From contig NZ_FUXX01000002.1 of assembly GCF_900167015.1 (NCBI RefSeq), forward strand, positions 62,001-126,000: 64,000 nt of DNA. Direction: 5' to 3'. Source of the stretch: Succinivibrio dextrinosolvens DSM 3072. GTDB lineage: Bacteria > Pseudomonadota > Gammaproteobacteria > Enterobacterales > Succinivibrionaceae. Below are positions 1-8,553 of this stretch, piece by piece (positions within the stretch are counted from its first letter, which is position 1; every line of letters starts with the position of its first letter). A model generated the notes under the pieces. That model saw only the letters and a program-made list of their open reading frames with translations. It searched no databases and was not told the origin of the DNA. The position numbers and the translations under genes are program-made.

Positions 1-120
1 TGTCATAGTAAAATTTTCCCTTTGTCTAATTTATTTATACAACAACAGAAAAATGAAATAAAGTAGTTTTTATAAAAAATAACAATTTTTTTTGAAAACT
101 CCCTTTTTTGGGGCTTAAAA

Positions 121-150
121 GAGCACTGGGGATGTTCCCTCCAGTGCCCT
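121..150 (-). terminator. Terminator of the OFOR/PaaK operon
   Basis: A hairpin with arms GCACTGG (123-129) and CCAGTGC (141-147), extended inside by GGA/TCC, lies just beyond the stop of the CoA-ligase gene. Read on the minus strand it is followed by only a short TTTT run, so termination may be weak. The 1-120 stretch beyond it is AT-rich and shows no gene. Confidence 0.6.
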
Positions 151-161
151 GAAATCAGGCT

Positions 162-1499
162 TTAAGAAGCCAGCTTGTGCTCACGTTCATCAATAACACG
201 CTTTGATTTGTGCTCAGAACGTGTATTCAGATCGCCATCCCTGTGCACAACTACATTTGCTGGTTTTACACCGATTCTGGCTTTCAGAGTATTTGCTACA
301 GTGTTGATTACTTCTGCATCACTCTGATCGTTTTCAGCCTTCTTCTCAACCTCAACTGCATACTTGCAGGTGAAATCCTGATCATAGATTCTGATGCGGT
401 ATTCACCGGTCAGACCTGGGATACTTCTGATACCAGCTTCAACGTCTGATGGGAAGACGTTAACAGCACTTACAATGAACATGTCATCCTTACGGCCAAG
501 AACATGAATTCTGCCATGGGTTCTGCCACACTTGCACTTTGAGGTATCAATCCAGCCGATATCACCGGTTCTAAAACGGATCAGCGGACGGGCATGCTTA
601 CGCAGTGTTGTGAATACGAACTCTCCCTTTGAACCAGGTGGCAGCACTTTACCAGTCTGAGGATCAACTGTCTCAACCAGAATATGATTCTCGGCAATAT
701 GCAGACCATCCTTGTATTCACACATTGCAGCGCAGGCACCAAAGATGTCTGACAGACCGTAGAAGTCGTAAACCTCAGCTCCCCACAGTTCCTCGATAGC
801 CTTGCGGGTTTCGTTGATTGAACCGCCTAGCTCGCCAGCGACGATTATCTTCTTGATGTTTAAATCCTTCTTAGGATCAATTCCGTTCTTTAAGGCCTTT
901 TCACCTAACTGCCATGCATATGATGGAGAAGTCCAGATTACTGTTGGCTTATAGTTCTGCAGTACCCACAGAAGTCTTTCTGATGGCAGGGTACCACCCC
1001 AGATGCACAGTGCACCGGTTTTCTGAGCTCCGATAACATCAGGTCCACCAACGTACAGTGAGAAATTCAGTGCATGTACATAACGGTCATTTGGTCTTAC
1101 ACCAACCTGCCAGAACCAGCGGGCCTCAGTCTCCTGGAACTCATCAAAGTCCTTCTGAGTGAATGGAGAGATGGTAGGAACACCGGTTGAACCTGATGAT
1201 GTTGAAATGAATACAACATCATTCTCCGGTACAGCACACAGCTCACCCAGGAAAGACCCCTTACCCTGAGTATCACGCTGGGTCTTTTTGTCCATGAATG
1301 GGAATTTCTCGATATCCTTTAAGGTTACGATATCCTCTGGCTTAACTCCAGCCTGATCAAAAGCTCTCTTGTAGTATGGAGAGTTGTCATAGGCATATTT
1401 AACGATCTTCTTAAGATCCTTTAACTGCTGTTTTTCGAGGTCCTCACGTGAAATGGTTTCAAGTTCCTCGTTCCAATATTTAGTGTCGTTGATAGGCAT
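162..1499 (-). CDS. Phenylacetate-CoA ligase-like AMP-forming ligase
   Basis: This 445-residue protein belongs to the PaaK group of adenylate-forming ligases, which activate an aryl or related carboxylate to its CoA thioester with ATP. The phosphate-binding loop is visible as STSSGSTGVPT (about residues 99-109), followed by the acceptor-binding YGLSDIFG (about 247-254) and the RTGDIG motif (about 316-321). Length matches the family (about 430-445). It is the last gene of a minus-strand operon, 26 bases after the beta subunit of a 2-oxoacid:ferredoxin oxidoreductase. That pairing suggests the ligase and the oxidoreductase share an acyl-CoA such as phenylacetyl-CoA or indoleacetyl-CoA; the substrate is inferred, not shown. 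A ligase for a different short acid is possible. Confidence 0.88.
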   Translation of the reverse strand: MPINDTKYWNEELETISREDLEKQQLKDLKKIVKYAYDNSPYYKRAFDQAGVKPEDIVTLKDIEKFPFMDKKTQRDTQGKGSFLGELCAVPENDVVFISTSSGSTGVPTISPFTQKDFDEFQETEARWFWQVGVRPNDRYVHALNFSLYVGGPDVIGAQKTGALCIWGGTLPSERLLWVLQNYKPTVIWTSPSYAWQLGEKALKNGIDPKKDLNIKKIIVAGELGGSINETRKAIEELWGAEVYDFYGLSDIFGACAAMCEYKDGLHIAENHILVETVDPQTGKVLPPGSKGEFVFTTLRKHARPLIRFRTGDIGWIDTSKCKCGRTHGRIHVLGRKDDMFIVSAVNVFPSDVEAGIRSIPGLTGEYRIRIYDQDFTCKYAVEVEKKAENDQSDAEVINTVANTLKARIGVKPANVVVHRDGDLNTRSEHKSKRVIDEREHKLAS

Positions 1500-1525
1500 T
1501 TTATATATCCTCTTGTTTATTTAAT

Positions 1526-2419
1526 TTATTTTGAAAAGTACTGTTTATCCAGAAGCTGCCATTTGGCATCTCTCTGAAGCGCAATCTCTTTAATTTCAGT
1601 GTCAGTCAGATGCTTGAATCTATCCTGACGTCTGATGTAGTGAGCAACATCAGTAAACTCACGTGGTCTTCTATTCAGTCTGTAGATTCCGTGCTCATAC
1701 TCAGCCAGGTACCACAGTCCGCAGTCCACAACCTCTTTTGCAACCTCTACACATTCGTCGGTCTTAATTCCCCAGCCGGTTGGACATGGAGCCAGTACAT
1801 GTATGTAGGAAGTGCCTTTGATAGAGGCAGCTTTCTCCACCTTGTTCATGAAATCCTGAAGGTATCCGATGCTTGCTGTGGCGCAGTAGCGGATCCCGTG
1901 TGCTGCCACAATTTCAAACATATTCTTCTTAACCTTCTGATTTCCCTTAATATTCCTTCCTGCCGGTGTGGTTGTTGTTCTGGCACCGAAAGGTGTCAGT
2001 GAGCTTTTCTGAATACCGGTATTCATATAGGCTTCATTGTCATAGCAGATATAAAGCACGTCGTCGTTTCTGTCGATGGCACCTGAAAGTGCCTGAATTC
2101 CGATATCAGCTGTACCGCCGTCTCCGGCGAAACCAACCACCTTGTAATCTTTTTTTCCAAGAGCCTTAAGACCTGCCTCAATTCCTGTCATCATTGATGC
2201 AGTTCCTGCAAAGGTTGAAATGATGGCATTGTTCTTAAAGCACAGCTGAGGAAAGTTAAAACCGACAGCTGACATACATCCTGCAGGTATGGTTGCAATG
2301 GCATTAGGTCCGATAACCTTGAGCGCGATTCTCACTGCCAGTGCACCGCCACAGCCGGCACATGCCTTGTGACCGAAGAAGTATTCATCTTCTCGAAGTG
2401 TATTTACATTAACGCTCAT
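1526..2419 (-). CDS. 2-oxoacid:ferredoxin oxidoreductase, beta subunit
   Basis: The thiamine-diphosphate-binding subunit of a four-subunit 2-oxoacid:ferredoxin oxidoreductase (OFOR), which interconverts a 2-oxoacid plus CoA with an acyl-CoA, CO2 and reduced ferredoxin in the cytoplasm. Visible features are the cluster-ligand region CAGCGG near residue 20, PAGCMSAVG near 46, the ThDP/Mg motif GDGGTADIG near 99-107 with a later YDNEAYMNTG, and a further cysteine in LAPCPTGWG. Length (297) is normal for PorB/VorB. The alpha gene ends two bases upstream. The sequence alone does not decide between pyruvate, branched-chain oxoacids and aryl-pyruvates; the downstream CoA ligase favours an aryl or branched substrate. 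Confidence 0.9.
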   Translation of the reverse strand: MSVNVNTLREDEYFFGHKACAGCGGALAVRIALKVIGPNAIATIPAGCMSAVGFNFPQLCFKNNAIISTFAGTASMMTGIEAGLKALGKKDYKVVGFAGDGGTADIGIQALSGAIDRNDDVLYICYDNEAYMNTGIQKSSLTPFGARTTTTPAGRNIKGNQKVKKNMFEIVAAHGIRYCATASIGYLQDFMNKVEKAASIKGTSYIHVLAPCPTGWGIKTDECVEVAKEVVDCGLWYLAEYEHGIYRLNRRPREFTDVAHYIRRQDRFKHLTDTEIKEIALQRDAKWQLLDKQYFSK

Positions 2420-2421
2420 GG

Positions 2422-3579
2422 TTATTCCTCAAGTCCTACAAAATGGACACCGTTCTGTTCCCTTTTAAGATCTGAAAAGATCTCTTCAATATCAGAGAGG
2501 GGAACATCTCTGCCGCCAAGTCCGGCTATATAGTTGGAGCATGGCTGATTAAAACCGCTCTGCTGCAGTGCTGAGCAGACATTTGTGTAAACTGTACCTT
2601 CATTGCCAAAGGAGATATCTTTCTCCAGAACTCCTACAGCTTTAACTCCCTTCAGAGCCTCAATCAGCTCCGCCTTAGGGAATGGTCTTAGGTATCTCAG
2701 TCTCAGACATCCAACCTTCTGATTCCTGTCGCGGAGCTTATCCACACATTCGCAGACACTCTTGTACAGTGTGCCAAGGGTGATGATTATGTATTCAGCG
2801 TCCTCTGTACGGTACTGTTCCACAAGTCCTGTGTACTTACGTCCGAAGTACTTTTCAAAACGTCCTTCACACTCTGAAATGACATCCCTTGCTGCAAGTA
2901 CGCCCAGATGTTCCTTATATTTGAATTCGGTGTTGGTATCTGGTCCTGCAGTGAAGGCCATATTCTTTGGTTCTTCAAGTGAGAGCTTGTTATCTGTTTC
3001 ATAATCAGGAAGAAATCCCTCCGCATCATCATCTGATGGAACCTCAACTGCCTCATATGTATGAGTCAGAGTAAAGCCATCAAGGTTTACCATTACAGGT
3101 GTTGCTACACGTTTATCCTCTGCAATATAGAAACTCATTAAAGCCAGATCTAAAGCCTCCTGGGCATCCTTTGCATAGGACTGAATCCAGCCAGAATCCA
3201 GAAGTGTCAGAGAATCTCTCTGATCACCGTAGATATTCCATGGCAGCGCAGTGGAACGGTTTGCATTCATCATTACAATCGGAAATCTGCCTCCTGCTGC
3301 GTAAGGAAGGCATTCAGCCATATACAGAAGTCCCTGTGAAGAGGTTGCTGTAAAGGTTCTTGCTCCCACAGCACTTGCTCCAATGGCAGCTGATAAAGCT
3401 GAATGCTCTGACTCAACATGGATGAAATCCGCTTTTAATTCACCTCTTTCAACCAGAGTTGCAAGCTTTTCCACAACCGTTGTCTGAGGTGTTATTGGAT
3501 AGGCTGAGATAACATGTGGCCTGGAGAGCTTTACTCCATAGGCAAATGCCTCATTTCCTGAGAGAAACTCCTTGGTCAT
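2422..3579 (-). CDS. 2-oxoacid:ferredoxin oxidoreductase, alpha subunit
   Basis: The pyrimidine-domain subunit of the OFOR. An upstream in-frame ATG at 3639 would give 405 residues, but its first 20 residues overlap the delta gene. The ATG at 3579 is preferred: it forms a TAATG overlap with the delta stop codon, has GGAGAAGGAAAG just upstream, and begins MTKEFLSGNEAFAYG as in PorA/VorA, giving 385 residues. YPITPQTT near residue 27, ESEHSALSAAIGASAVGART and TSSQGLLYM are the family's conserved ThDP and subunit-contact segments. It lies between the ferredoxin-like delta gene and the beta gene, with which it is evidently co-translated. Confidence 0.9.
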   Translation of the reverse strand: MTKEFLSGNEAFAYGVKLSRPHVISAYPITPQTTVVEKLATLVERGELKADFIHVESEHSALSAAIGASAVGARTFTATSSQGLLYMAECLPYAAGGRFPIVMMNANRSTALPWNIYGDQRDSLTLLDSGWIQSYAKDAQEALDLALMSFYIAEDKRVATPVMVNLDGFTLTHTYEAVEVPSDDDAEGFLPDYETDNKLSLEEPKNMAFTAGPDTNTEFKYKEHLGVLAARDVISECEGRFEKYFGRKYTGLVEQYRTEDAEYIIITLGTLYKSVCECVDKLRDRNQKVGCLRLRYLRPFPKAELIEALKGVKAVGVLEKDISFGNEGTVYTNVCSALQQSGFNQPCSNYIAGLGGRDVPLSDIEEIFSDLKREQNGVHFVGLEE

Positions 3580-3866
3580 TATCTTTCCTTCTCCATATGA
3601 ATTGCGTCCTTGCGGCAGATCTTCTGACAGATACCGCATCCCTTGCAGTAGTCATAATCTATCTTGATACTTTCCCCATCCTTGCTTATGACTCCGTCAG
3701 GACAGTACAGATAGCACAGAAAACAGCCGTTACATTTTTCCCTGTTGCATACTGGTTTTTCTGTTCTAAATCCGCTGTTTACACTAACCAGAGTGTGTTT
3801 GTAAGCCGGTGCAAAGGGTATGTTTTTTAAGGATGTAAAATCCTTTTCATTAACATCTGAAATCAT
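3579..3866 (-). CDS. 2-oxoacid:ferredoxin oxidoreductase, delta (2[4Fe-4S]) subunit
   Basis: A 95-residue ferredoxin-like subunit carrying two CxxCxxCxxxC clusters: CNGCFLCYLYC and CKGCGICQKIC, in the C-terminal half. It passes electrons between the ThDP site of the beta subunit and free ferredoxin. Gene order gamma-delta-alpha-beta with single-base stop/start overlaps on both sides (3866 and 3579) is the classic four-subunit OFOR arrangement known from Thermotoga, archaea and some anaerobic bacteria; aerobic relatives more often have fused forms. Confidence 0.92.
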   Translation of the reverse strand: MISDVNEKDFTSLKNIPFAPAYKHTLVSVNSGFRTEKPVCNREKCNGCFLCYLYCPDGVISKDGESIKIDYDYCKGCGICQKICRKDAIHMEKER

Positions 3867-4387
3867 CAGACCGCCTCCTCATAGGCAAATCTGATTGCCT
3901 CAAGGTTGATATCTGCGATTTTTGGTGACATAAGCTTCTGTACTGCTGGCTTTAAATCTTCGATCTTTATGGCATGAAAGACCTTTAGAAGAGCTCCCAG
4001 AACAACTGTATTGGTAATAGGTCTTTTTAAAATATCAAGAGCAATCTTCTGTCCGTCGATGCATAGAACACGAGCGTCATTTACTTTCTCTTTTGTGCAG
4101 AGAATGATCTTTCCGTTTTCCTTTAATTCCTCATATGCATGTTCATCGAAAAGAGTGTCATCCAGAAAGACAACATAGTCTGCTTTCTTTATCTGAGAGC
4201 GATCACCTAAAGAACCACTTCCAAGTCTTGAGAAGGCTCTGACAGGGGCGCCTCGTCTTTCCGGACCGAAAGAAGGGAAGGCTAGCGCCTTGTTCTCATC
4301 GGCTTTGAAGGTCCAGGCTGCAGATAGAAGTTTTGCTGCAGTAAAAGCTCCCTGTCCACCTCGTCCGTGCCATAAAATCTCGTACAT
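3866..4387 (-). CDS. 2-oxoacid:ferredoxin oxidoreductase, gamma subunit
   Basis: A 173-residue OFOR gamma subunit. It opens with the family signature WHGRGGQGAFTAAKLLS and continues with FPSFGPERRGAPVRAFSR, the region that contributes to CoA binding. It is the promoter-proximal gene of the operon. The 282-base gap upstream is AT-rich and contains an inverted repeat (GCTATA 4410-4415, TATAGC 4422-4427) about 25-40 bases before the start codon that could be an operator; no convincing -35/-10 pair was picked. Confidence 0.9.
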   Translation of the reverse strand: MYEILWHGRGGQGAFTAAKLLSAAWTFKADENKALAFPSFGPERRGAPVRAFSRLGSGSLGDRSQIKKADYVVFLDDTLFDEHAYEELKENGKIILCTKEKVNDARVLCIDGQKIALDILKRPITNTVVLGALLKVFHAIKIEDLKPAVQKLMSPKIADINLEAIRFAYEEAV

Positions 4388-4586
4388 ATCTCGAACCTTA
4401 TAGTTATTTGCTATAACTTTATATAGCTATTCTTTATAGTATGTTTATTTGTAATAATTATTGGATAAATCTTCTTTTTATAGAAAAGAACTATATCCGT
4501 AAATGATATGTAGCATTTTATAAAATATACAGAATCTGTCTAATACTATATTTTTATGGTTAGTTATAGCTGATATTTATATGTGT

Positions 4587-4622
4587 TAAAAAAAACTCCT
4601 TATGAAGAACTTATAAGGAGTT
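4587..4622 (-). terminator. Terminator of the metQNI-aminotransferase operon
   Basis: Perfect 10-bp arms AACTCCTTAT (4594-4603) and ATAAGGAGTT (4613-4622) around a 9-base loop. On the minus strand the hairpin is followed directly by seven T. It lies 48 bases after the aminotransferase stop codon. Confidence 0.85.
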
Positions 4623-4669
4623 GTGAACGAGGTATGTGTATCCTTGGAAAATAGATAAGCTTTTCGGAG

Positions 4670-5830
4670 TTATTTTTTTAGTAAATGAATATCCTCAAGA
4701 TTTTTTAATGCACTGTTTAGAACTTCATCTGACTTGGCAAAGTGCAGTCGTATATAACGGTTCTCTTTCTCCTTGAAGAATGAAGAACCAGGCACTGCAC
4801 CGACTTTAATCTTATTGGCTAGATCAAGACAGAACTGATAGTCATCGTCGTAGCCAAAGGAGCTTATATCAACAAGCACAAAGTAGGTTCCCTGAGGTTC
4901 ATAGAAATCAAGGTTAAGCTTTTTAAGTCCACCGCAGAAAAGATTCTTTCTGTGGGTAAAGAGCGCTCTTACATCCTGGTAGTATGAATCAGGCAGAGTC
5001 AGGCCTTTGATGATAGCTTTCTGCAGAGGTGCTGCTGCACCGACTGTAAGAAAATCATGAACCTTTCTGATTCTGTCCATAACCTCAGGAGGAGCCGCTA
5101 CATAACCAAGTCTCCAGCCTGTAATAGAGTAGGTCTTAGAAAGAGAGTTACACATAATGGTTCTCTCTCTCATACCATCAAGTGATGCAAAGTAGGTGTG
5201 GGTGTAAGGCTCGAAAATGATATGCTCATATACCTCGTCGGTAATCACAAAGGCATTGTACTTCTCTACAAGCTTTGCAATGGTTAAAAGCTCATCACGG
5301 GTAAATACCTTACCGCTTGGATTTGATGGATTACACAGGATCAGTGCTTTTGCTCCCTGTGAAAATGCCTTCTCAAGCTCTTTCTCATCAAATGAGAAGT
5401 CAGGAGTATGCAGCGGTACATATATAGGCTCTGCTCCACAGAGAATTGCGTCGGCACCGTAATTCTCATAAAAAGGTGAGAAGATTGCTATCTTATCGCC
5501 TGGATTTAAGGTTGCCATAACTGCACTCATCATGGCTTCAGTACCGCCGCAGGTTATACAGAGCTCAGTGTCTGGATTATATCTGAGACCAGAGAAGTGC
5601 TCGATTTTAGCAGAAAGTGCCTCTCTGGTGTCCTGAGCTCCAAAGGTAATTGAATACTGATGAGGTCCGCTAAGTGCAATCTCTGATAGACTCTGTGTCA
5701 TTTCAAATGGAGGCGGATTATCAGGGAATCCCTGAGAGAGGTTGATAGCTCCGCAGCCATTGCAGATTCTTGTCATACGGCGTATGACCGAATCAGTAAA
5801 ATATTTTGTTCTTTCACTTAGAGTAATCAT
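4670..5830 (-). CDS. Class I/II PLP-dependent aminotransferase in the met uptake operon
   Basis: A 386-residue fold-type I aminotransferase. The PLP lysine lies in NSLSKTYSITGWRLGY (about residues 229-244), the phosphate-contact region in CGGTEAMMSAVMAT (about 93-106), the substrate-binding segment in CNPSNPSGKVFTRDEL, and the PLP-ring Asp in VITDEVYEHI. The N-terminal NLSQGFPDNPPP resembles methionine/aspartate aminotransferases of the YbdL/AspC-like groups. It is the last gene of metQ-metN-metI, 20 bases downstream of metI, so transamination of methionine or its oxoacid (4-methylthio-2-oxobutanoate), or use of methionine as amino donor, is a reasonable inference. Aspartate or aromatic substrates cannot be excluded. 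Confidence 0.85.
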   Translation of the reverse strand: MITLSERTKYFTDSVIRRMTRICNGCGAINLSQGFPDNPPPFEMTQSLSEIALSGPHQYSITFGAQDTREALSAKIEHFSGLRYNPDTELCITCGGTEAMMSAVMATLNPGDKIAIFSPFYENYGADAILCGAEPIYVPLHTPDFSFDEKELEKAFSQGAKALILCNPSNPSGKVFTRDELLTIAKLVEKYNAFVITDEVYEHIIFEPYTHTYFASLDGMRERTIMCNSLSKTYSITGWRLGYVAAPPEVMDRIRKVHDFLTVGAAAPLQKAIIKGLTLPDSYYQDVRALFTHRKNLFCGGLKKLNLDFYEPQGTYFVLVDISSFGYDDDYQFCLDLANKIKVGAVPGSSFFKEKENRYIRLHFAKSDEVLNSALKNLEDIHLLKK

Positions 5831-5850
5831 GAGTATCCTTATTCTGTTTT

Positions 5851-6528
5851 TTAGTGGGTCAGCAGTTTTGCAATTCTGTCACCGGTTAGCTGTGCTAACT
5901 GTACGATAACAACCAGTACCACAATAGTAAAGATCATTACACCGGTTTCATATCGATAGTAACCATACTGGATCGCAAGGTTACCGATACCGCCGCCACC
6001 GACCATACCAGCCATTGCTGAGCAGCCGATAAGATTGATGAAGGTTATGGTGATACCTCTGACAATTGCTGGTGCCGCCTCAACCAGAAGAACATTTCTG
6101 ATAATAAGAGAATGAGAGGCTCCTGTTGCAATTGCAGCTTCAATTACACCTGCATCAACTTCCTTTAAGGCACTCTCAACCAGTCTTGCAAAGAAGACAA
6201 TGGCTGCGATTGATAAAGGTACAGATGCTGCAATCGGACCGATTTTGGTTCCCACCAGGATAAAGGTTAGAGGCAGTGAGAATACCACCAGAATAATAAA
6301 TGGTATGGAGCGGATAATGTTGATAAACGCTGATACTGTTTTATTTAGACTGATGGTCTTTTCAAAAAATGTCTTACCTGAGGTCAGGTATAGAACAAAG
6401 CCAAGTGCAAGACCGAAAATAAGACTTAATGAAAATGATATTCCGATCATCAGAGCGGTTTCATAGATGGACTTTAAAAACTCGTTCTGAAGAATATTTA
6501 TAGTTGATTCCAGTAACTGACTGCTCAT
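5851..6528 (-). CDS. metI: Methionine ABC transporter permease MetI
   Basis: A 225-residue inner-membrane permease of the methionine importer with about five hydrophobic segments. The EAA loop that contacts the ATPase is seen as EAAIATGASHSLIIRNVLL (about residues 129-147). Its start is three bases after the metN stop, so it is translated with metN. MetI works as a dimer with two MetN subunits and receives substrate from MetQ. Length is close to E. coli MetI (217). Confidence 0.93.
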   Translation of the reverse strand: MSSQLLESTINILQNEFLKSIYETALMIGISFSLSLIFGLALGFVLYLTSGKTFFEKTISLNKTVSAFINIIRSIPFIILVVFSLPLTFILVGTKIGPIAASVPLSIAAIVFFARLVESALKEVDAGVIEAAIATGASHSLIIRNVLLVEAAPAIVRGITITFINLIGCSAMAGMVGGGGIGNLAIQYGYYRYETGVMIFTIVVLVVIVQLAQLTGDRIAKLLTH

Positions 6529-6531
6529 TTT

Positions 6532-7542
6532 TTACTCCGCATCCAATCTGCTTATGAAGGTCTTTCTGTGCAGATAGCTGATTACAGACTCTTTTTCTTT
6601 TTCATCTCTGGTACGCAGAGAAATCAGAAGTCTTCCTATAGGTTTATCCTGCACGTACTCAATGTTGCCTTCGATAATTGATAAATCTGTGTTTAAGAAC
6701 TTTCTTGATACATCTGAAATAACAGGATCAAAAGCTCCCTCTTCCTTGTAGGTGATCATGTAAAGATCTTTTTCCTGCTCTAACACCTTCTTAGGTACAG
6801 CCTTTTTGTAATCACTGCTGATAAGAGCCTTGGCTGCCTCTGACTGTGGAGTCGCAAACAGGGTGTAGGAAGGTGCAACCTCAACAAGACGCCCCTTTTC
6901 CATTACTGCTATTCTGTCAAACAGAGATTTTGCAACCTCCATCTGATGTGTGATGAACAGAATGGTGATTGGATAGTGATTCTTAATGTTACGCAGTGTC
7001 TGAATCACTTCCTTGGTGTTGTCAGGGTCGAGTGCAGAGGTTGCCTCATCACATAGAAGGATCTGTGGATTGTTTGCTAGAGCGCGGGCAATAGCCACAC
7101 GCTGCTTCTGACCGCCTGATAATGATGGCGGAAATAATTCCGCCTTATCTGCAAGTCCTACCAGCTCTAAAAGCTCAGGAACTCTTTTCTGGATTTCCTT
7201 AACTGGAGTGCTGGAAGCTTTAAGGGCAAAAGCAATATTGTCATAGACTGTAGCATTAGATATCAGGTTGAAATGCTGAAAGATCATGCCGATGTTTAGT
7301 CGTAGGTTTCTAAGCTTCTGTCCGCTGTAGTTTACGATGTTTTCCCCATTGATATACACATTACCTGAGGTTGGCTTCTGCAGCAGGTTAACTGTACGAA
7401 CCAGTGTTGATTTACCTGCTCCAGATGCTCCTACTATTCCGAAGAACTCGCCTTTGTTAATGGTTAGATTAACGCGGTCAACTGCTGTATATTCAGCGTC
7501 GGTATGCGAGAACTTAACACTTAGATTTTCGAATCTGATCAT
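6532..7542 (-). CDS. metN: Methionine ABC transporter ATPase MetN
   Basis: A 336-residue ATPase with Walker A GASGAGKST (about residues 37-45), signature LSGGQKQRVAIARAL, Walker B ILLCDEATSALD and the switch histidine in LFITHQME. The C-terminal ~90 residues, after about 245, form the NIL/ACT-like domain that in E. coli MetN binds cytoplasmic methionine and inhibits transport (trans-inhibition). The regulatory domain therefore appears retained. It lies between metQ (40-base gap) and metI. Confidence 0.94.
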   Translation of the reverse strand: MIRFENLSVKFSHTDAEYTAVDRVNLTINKGEFFGIVGASGAGKSTLVRTVNLLQKPTSGNVYINGENIVNYSGQKLRNLRLNIGMIFQHFNLISNATVYDNIAFALKASSTPVKEIQKRVPELLELVGLADKAELFPPSLSGGQKQRVAIARALANNPQILLCDEATSALDPDNTKEVIQTLRNIKNHYPITILFITHQMEVAKSLFDRIAVMEKGRLVEVAPSYTLFATPQSEAAKALISSDYKKAVPKKVLEQEKDLYMITYKEEGAFDPVISDVSRKFLNTDLSIIEGNIEYVQDKPIGRLLISLRTRDEKEKESVISYLHRKTFISRLDAE

Positions 7543-7582
7543 TTTTATTTTTTCTTTCCACTAAAGGTTATTATTCTTTTTC

Positions 7583-8434
7583 TTAGTTTGCAGGCCACCA
7601 CTCTGGTTTAGCAAAATCCCTGTAAGTAGGATCTGCATTTACAGATGAGGTAAATTCACGGCTTGCAACTGCATCCTTTAAGAAGGCTCCAACGGTGTTT
7701 ACACGATCACTCTGTACTGTAACCACAAGCTTGATTGGTTCAGATACCTTCTCCTTTGCCAGTGCCTTGTCAAATGGCAGTTTTGCCTCATATGCATAGT
7801 TGCCAGGAACTAAAGCAAGGTCTGTTGAATCAAGTGAACGTGGCAGCTGAGCAGCTTCCATTGGCACGAAGTTTAAGTGCTTAGGGTTCTTGTCGATATC
7901 AGCAATAGATGCCTTGAGATCATCCTTGTCGGCCTTAAGGGTGATAATGCCTGCATCACGGGCGAATCTTAAAGCACGTGACAGGTTTACCGCATCGTTA
8001 GGCAGAGCAACCAAAGCTCCATCTCTAAGCTCATCAAGAGATTTAACCTTCTCTGAGAAAGCAAATAAGCCTAGGGTTGGTACGTTGATAACCTCATCAA
8101 GCTTTAAGCCCTGATTCTCAACAATTGCCTTAAGGTAGATTGAGTGCTGGAACAGATTGGCATCGATTTCACCTGCATCCAGTGCTGAATCAGGCTGTAC
8201 CCAGTCAGAAAACTCAACAAAATCCAGTTTGTGACCGCGGCTTTCAACAACCTTTGTCAGATGGTTTTTCAGCAGATCCTTGTAAGGACCTGGTACTACA
8301 CCGACTTTGATGTGCTCTGGGACAGTATCAGCCTTTGCTGATTTGCTGCCCTCATCATTGCAGGCGGTTACGGTTAAAGCTAAAAATGCTGATAAAACAG
8401 TAAGTAGGATATTTTTCTTTGATAATTTTGACAT
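7583..8434 (-). CDS. metQ: Methionine-binding lipoprotein MetQ
   Basis: A 283-residue substrate-binding lipoprotein of the NlpA family. The N-terminus has lysines, a hydrophobic stretch and a lipobox-like TVTAC with the acylated cysteine at about residue 25. IKVGVVPGPY and the LDAGEIDANLFQH segment are typical of MetQ. It binds methionine outside the inner membrane and delivers it to MetI. Its Shine-Dalgarno sequence, CCGGAG (8447-8442), 7 bases from the ATG, is almost fully complementary to a segment of the upstream leader ORF, so its translation is probably regulated (see the regulatory entry). Confidence 0.94.
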   Translation of the reverse strand: MSKLSKKNILLTVLSAFLALTVTACNDEGSKSAKADTVPEHIKVGVVPGPYKDLLKNHLTKVVESRGHKLDFVEFSDWVQPDSALDAGEIDANLFQHSIYLKAIVENQGLKLDEVINVPTLGLFAFSEKVKSLDELRDGALVALPNDAVNLSRALRFARDAGIITLKADKDDLKASIADIDKNPKHLNFVPMEAAQLPRSLDSTDLALVPGNYAYEAKLPFDKALAKEKVSEPIKLVVTVQSDRVNTVGAFLKDAVASREFTSSVNADPTYRDFAKPEWWPAN

Positions 8435-8440
8435 AATAAA

Positions 8441-8553
8441 ACTCCGGACAGCTTTTGCGCTGTTAAAAATAATTACTAAAAAATAATGGAAAATTTCTGT
8501 GAGATTAGTGTGCTACATGCACATACACATACAGTCAGAGGTGCTGTCGGAGT
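8441..8553 (-). promoter_or_regulatory. Predicted SD-sequestering switch between Cys/Met leader ORF and metQ
   Basis: In the minus-strand transcript, ACTCCGACAGC (8553-8543, leader codons 25-28) can pair with GCTGTCCGGAGT (8452-8441) over 11 bp with one bulged C. The second segment contains the whole metQ Shine-Dalgarno sequence. A competing local hairpin is ACAGC (8463-8459), loop GCAAAA, GCTGT (8452-8448); it uses the same GCTGT but leaves CCGGAG free. The two structures are mutually exclusive. A ribosome held at the Cys/Met codons (8533-8516) would cover or come very near the anti-SD segment. The sequences are seen directly; the switching model is inference. Confidence 0.65.

Noticed and set aside
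3580-3639. Longer N-terminus of the OFOR alpha subunit
   Set aside because: It lies wholly inside the delta gene, and the ATG at 3579 has a better Shine-Dalgarno sequence and the family-typical start.
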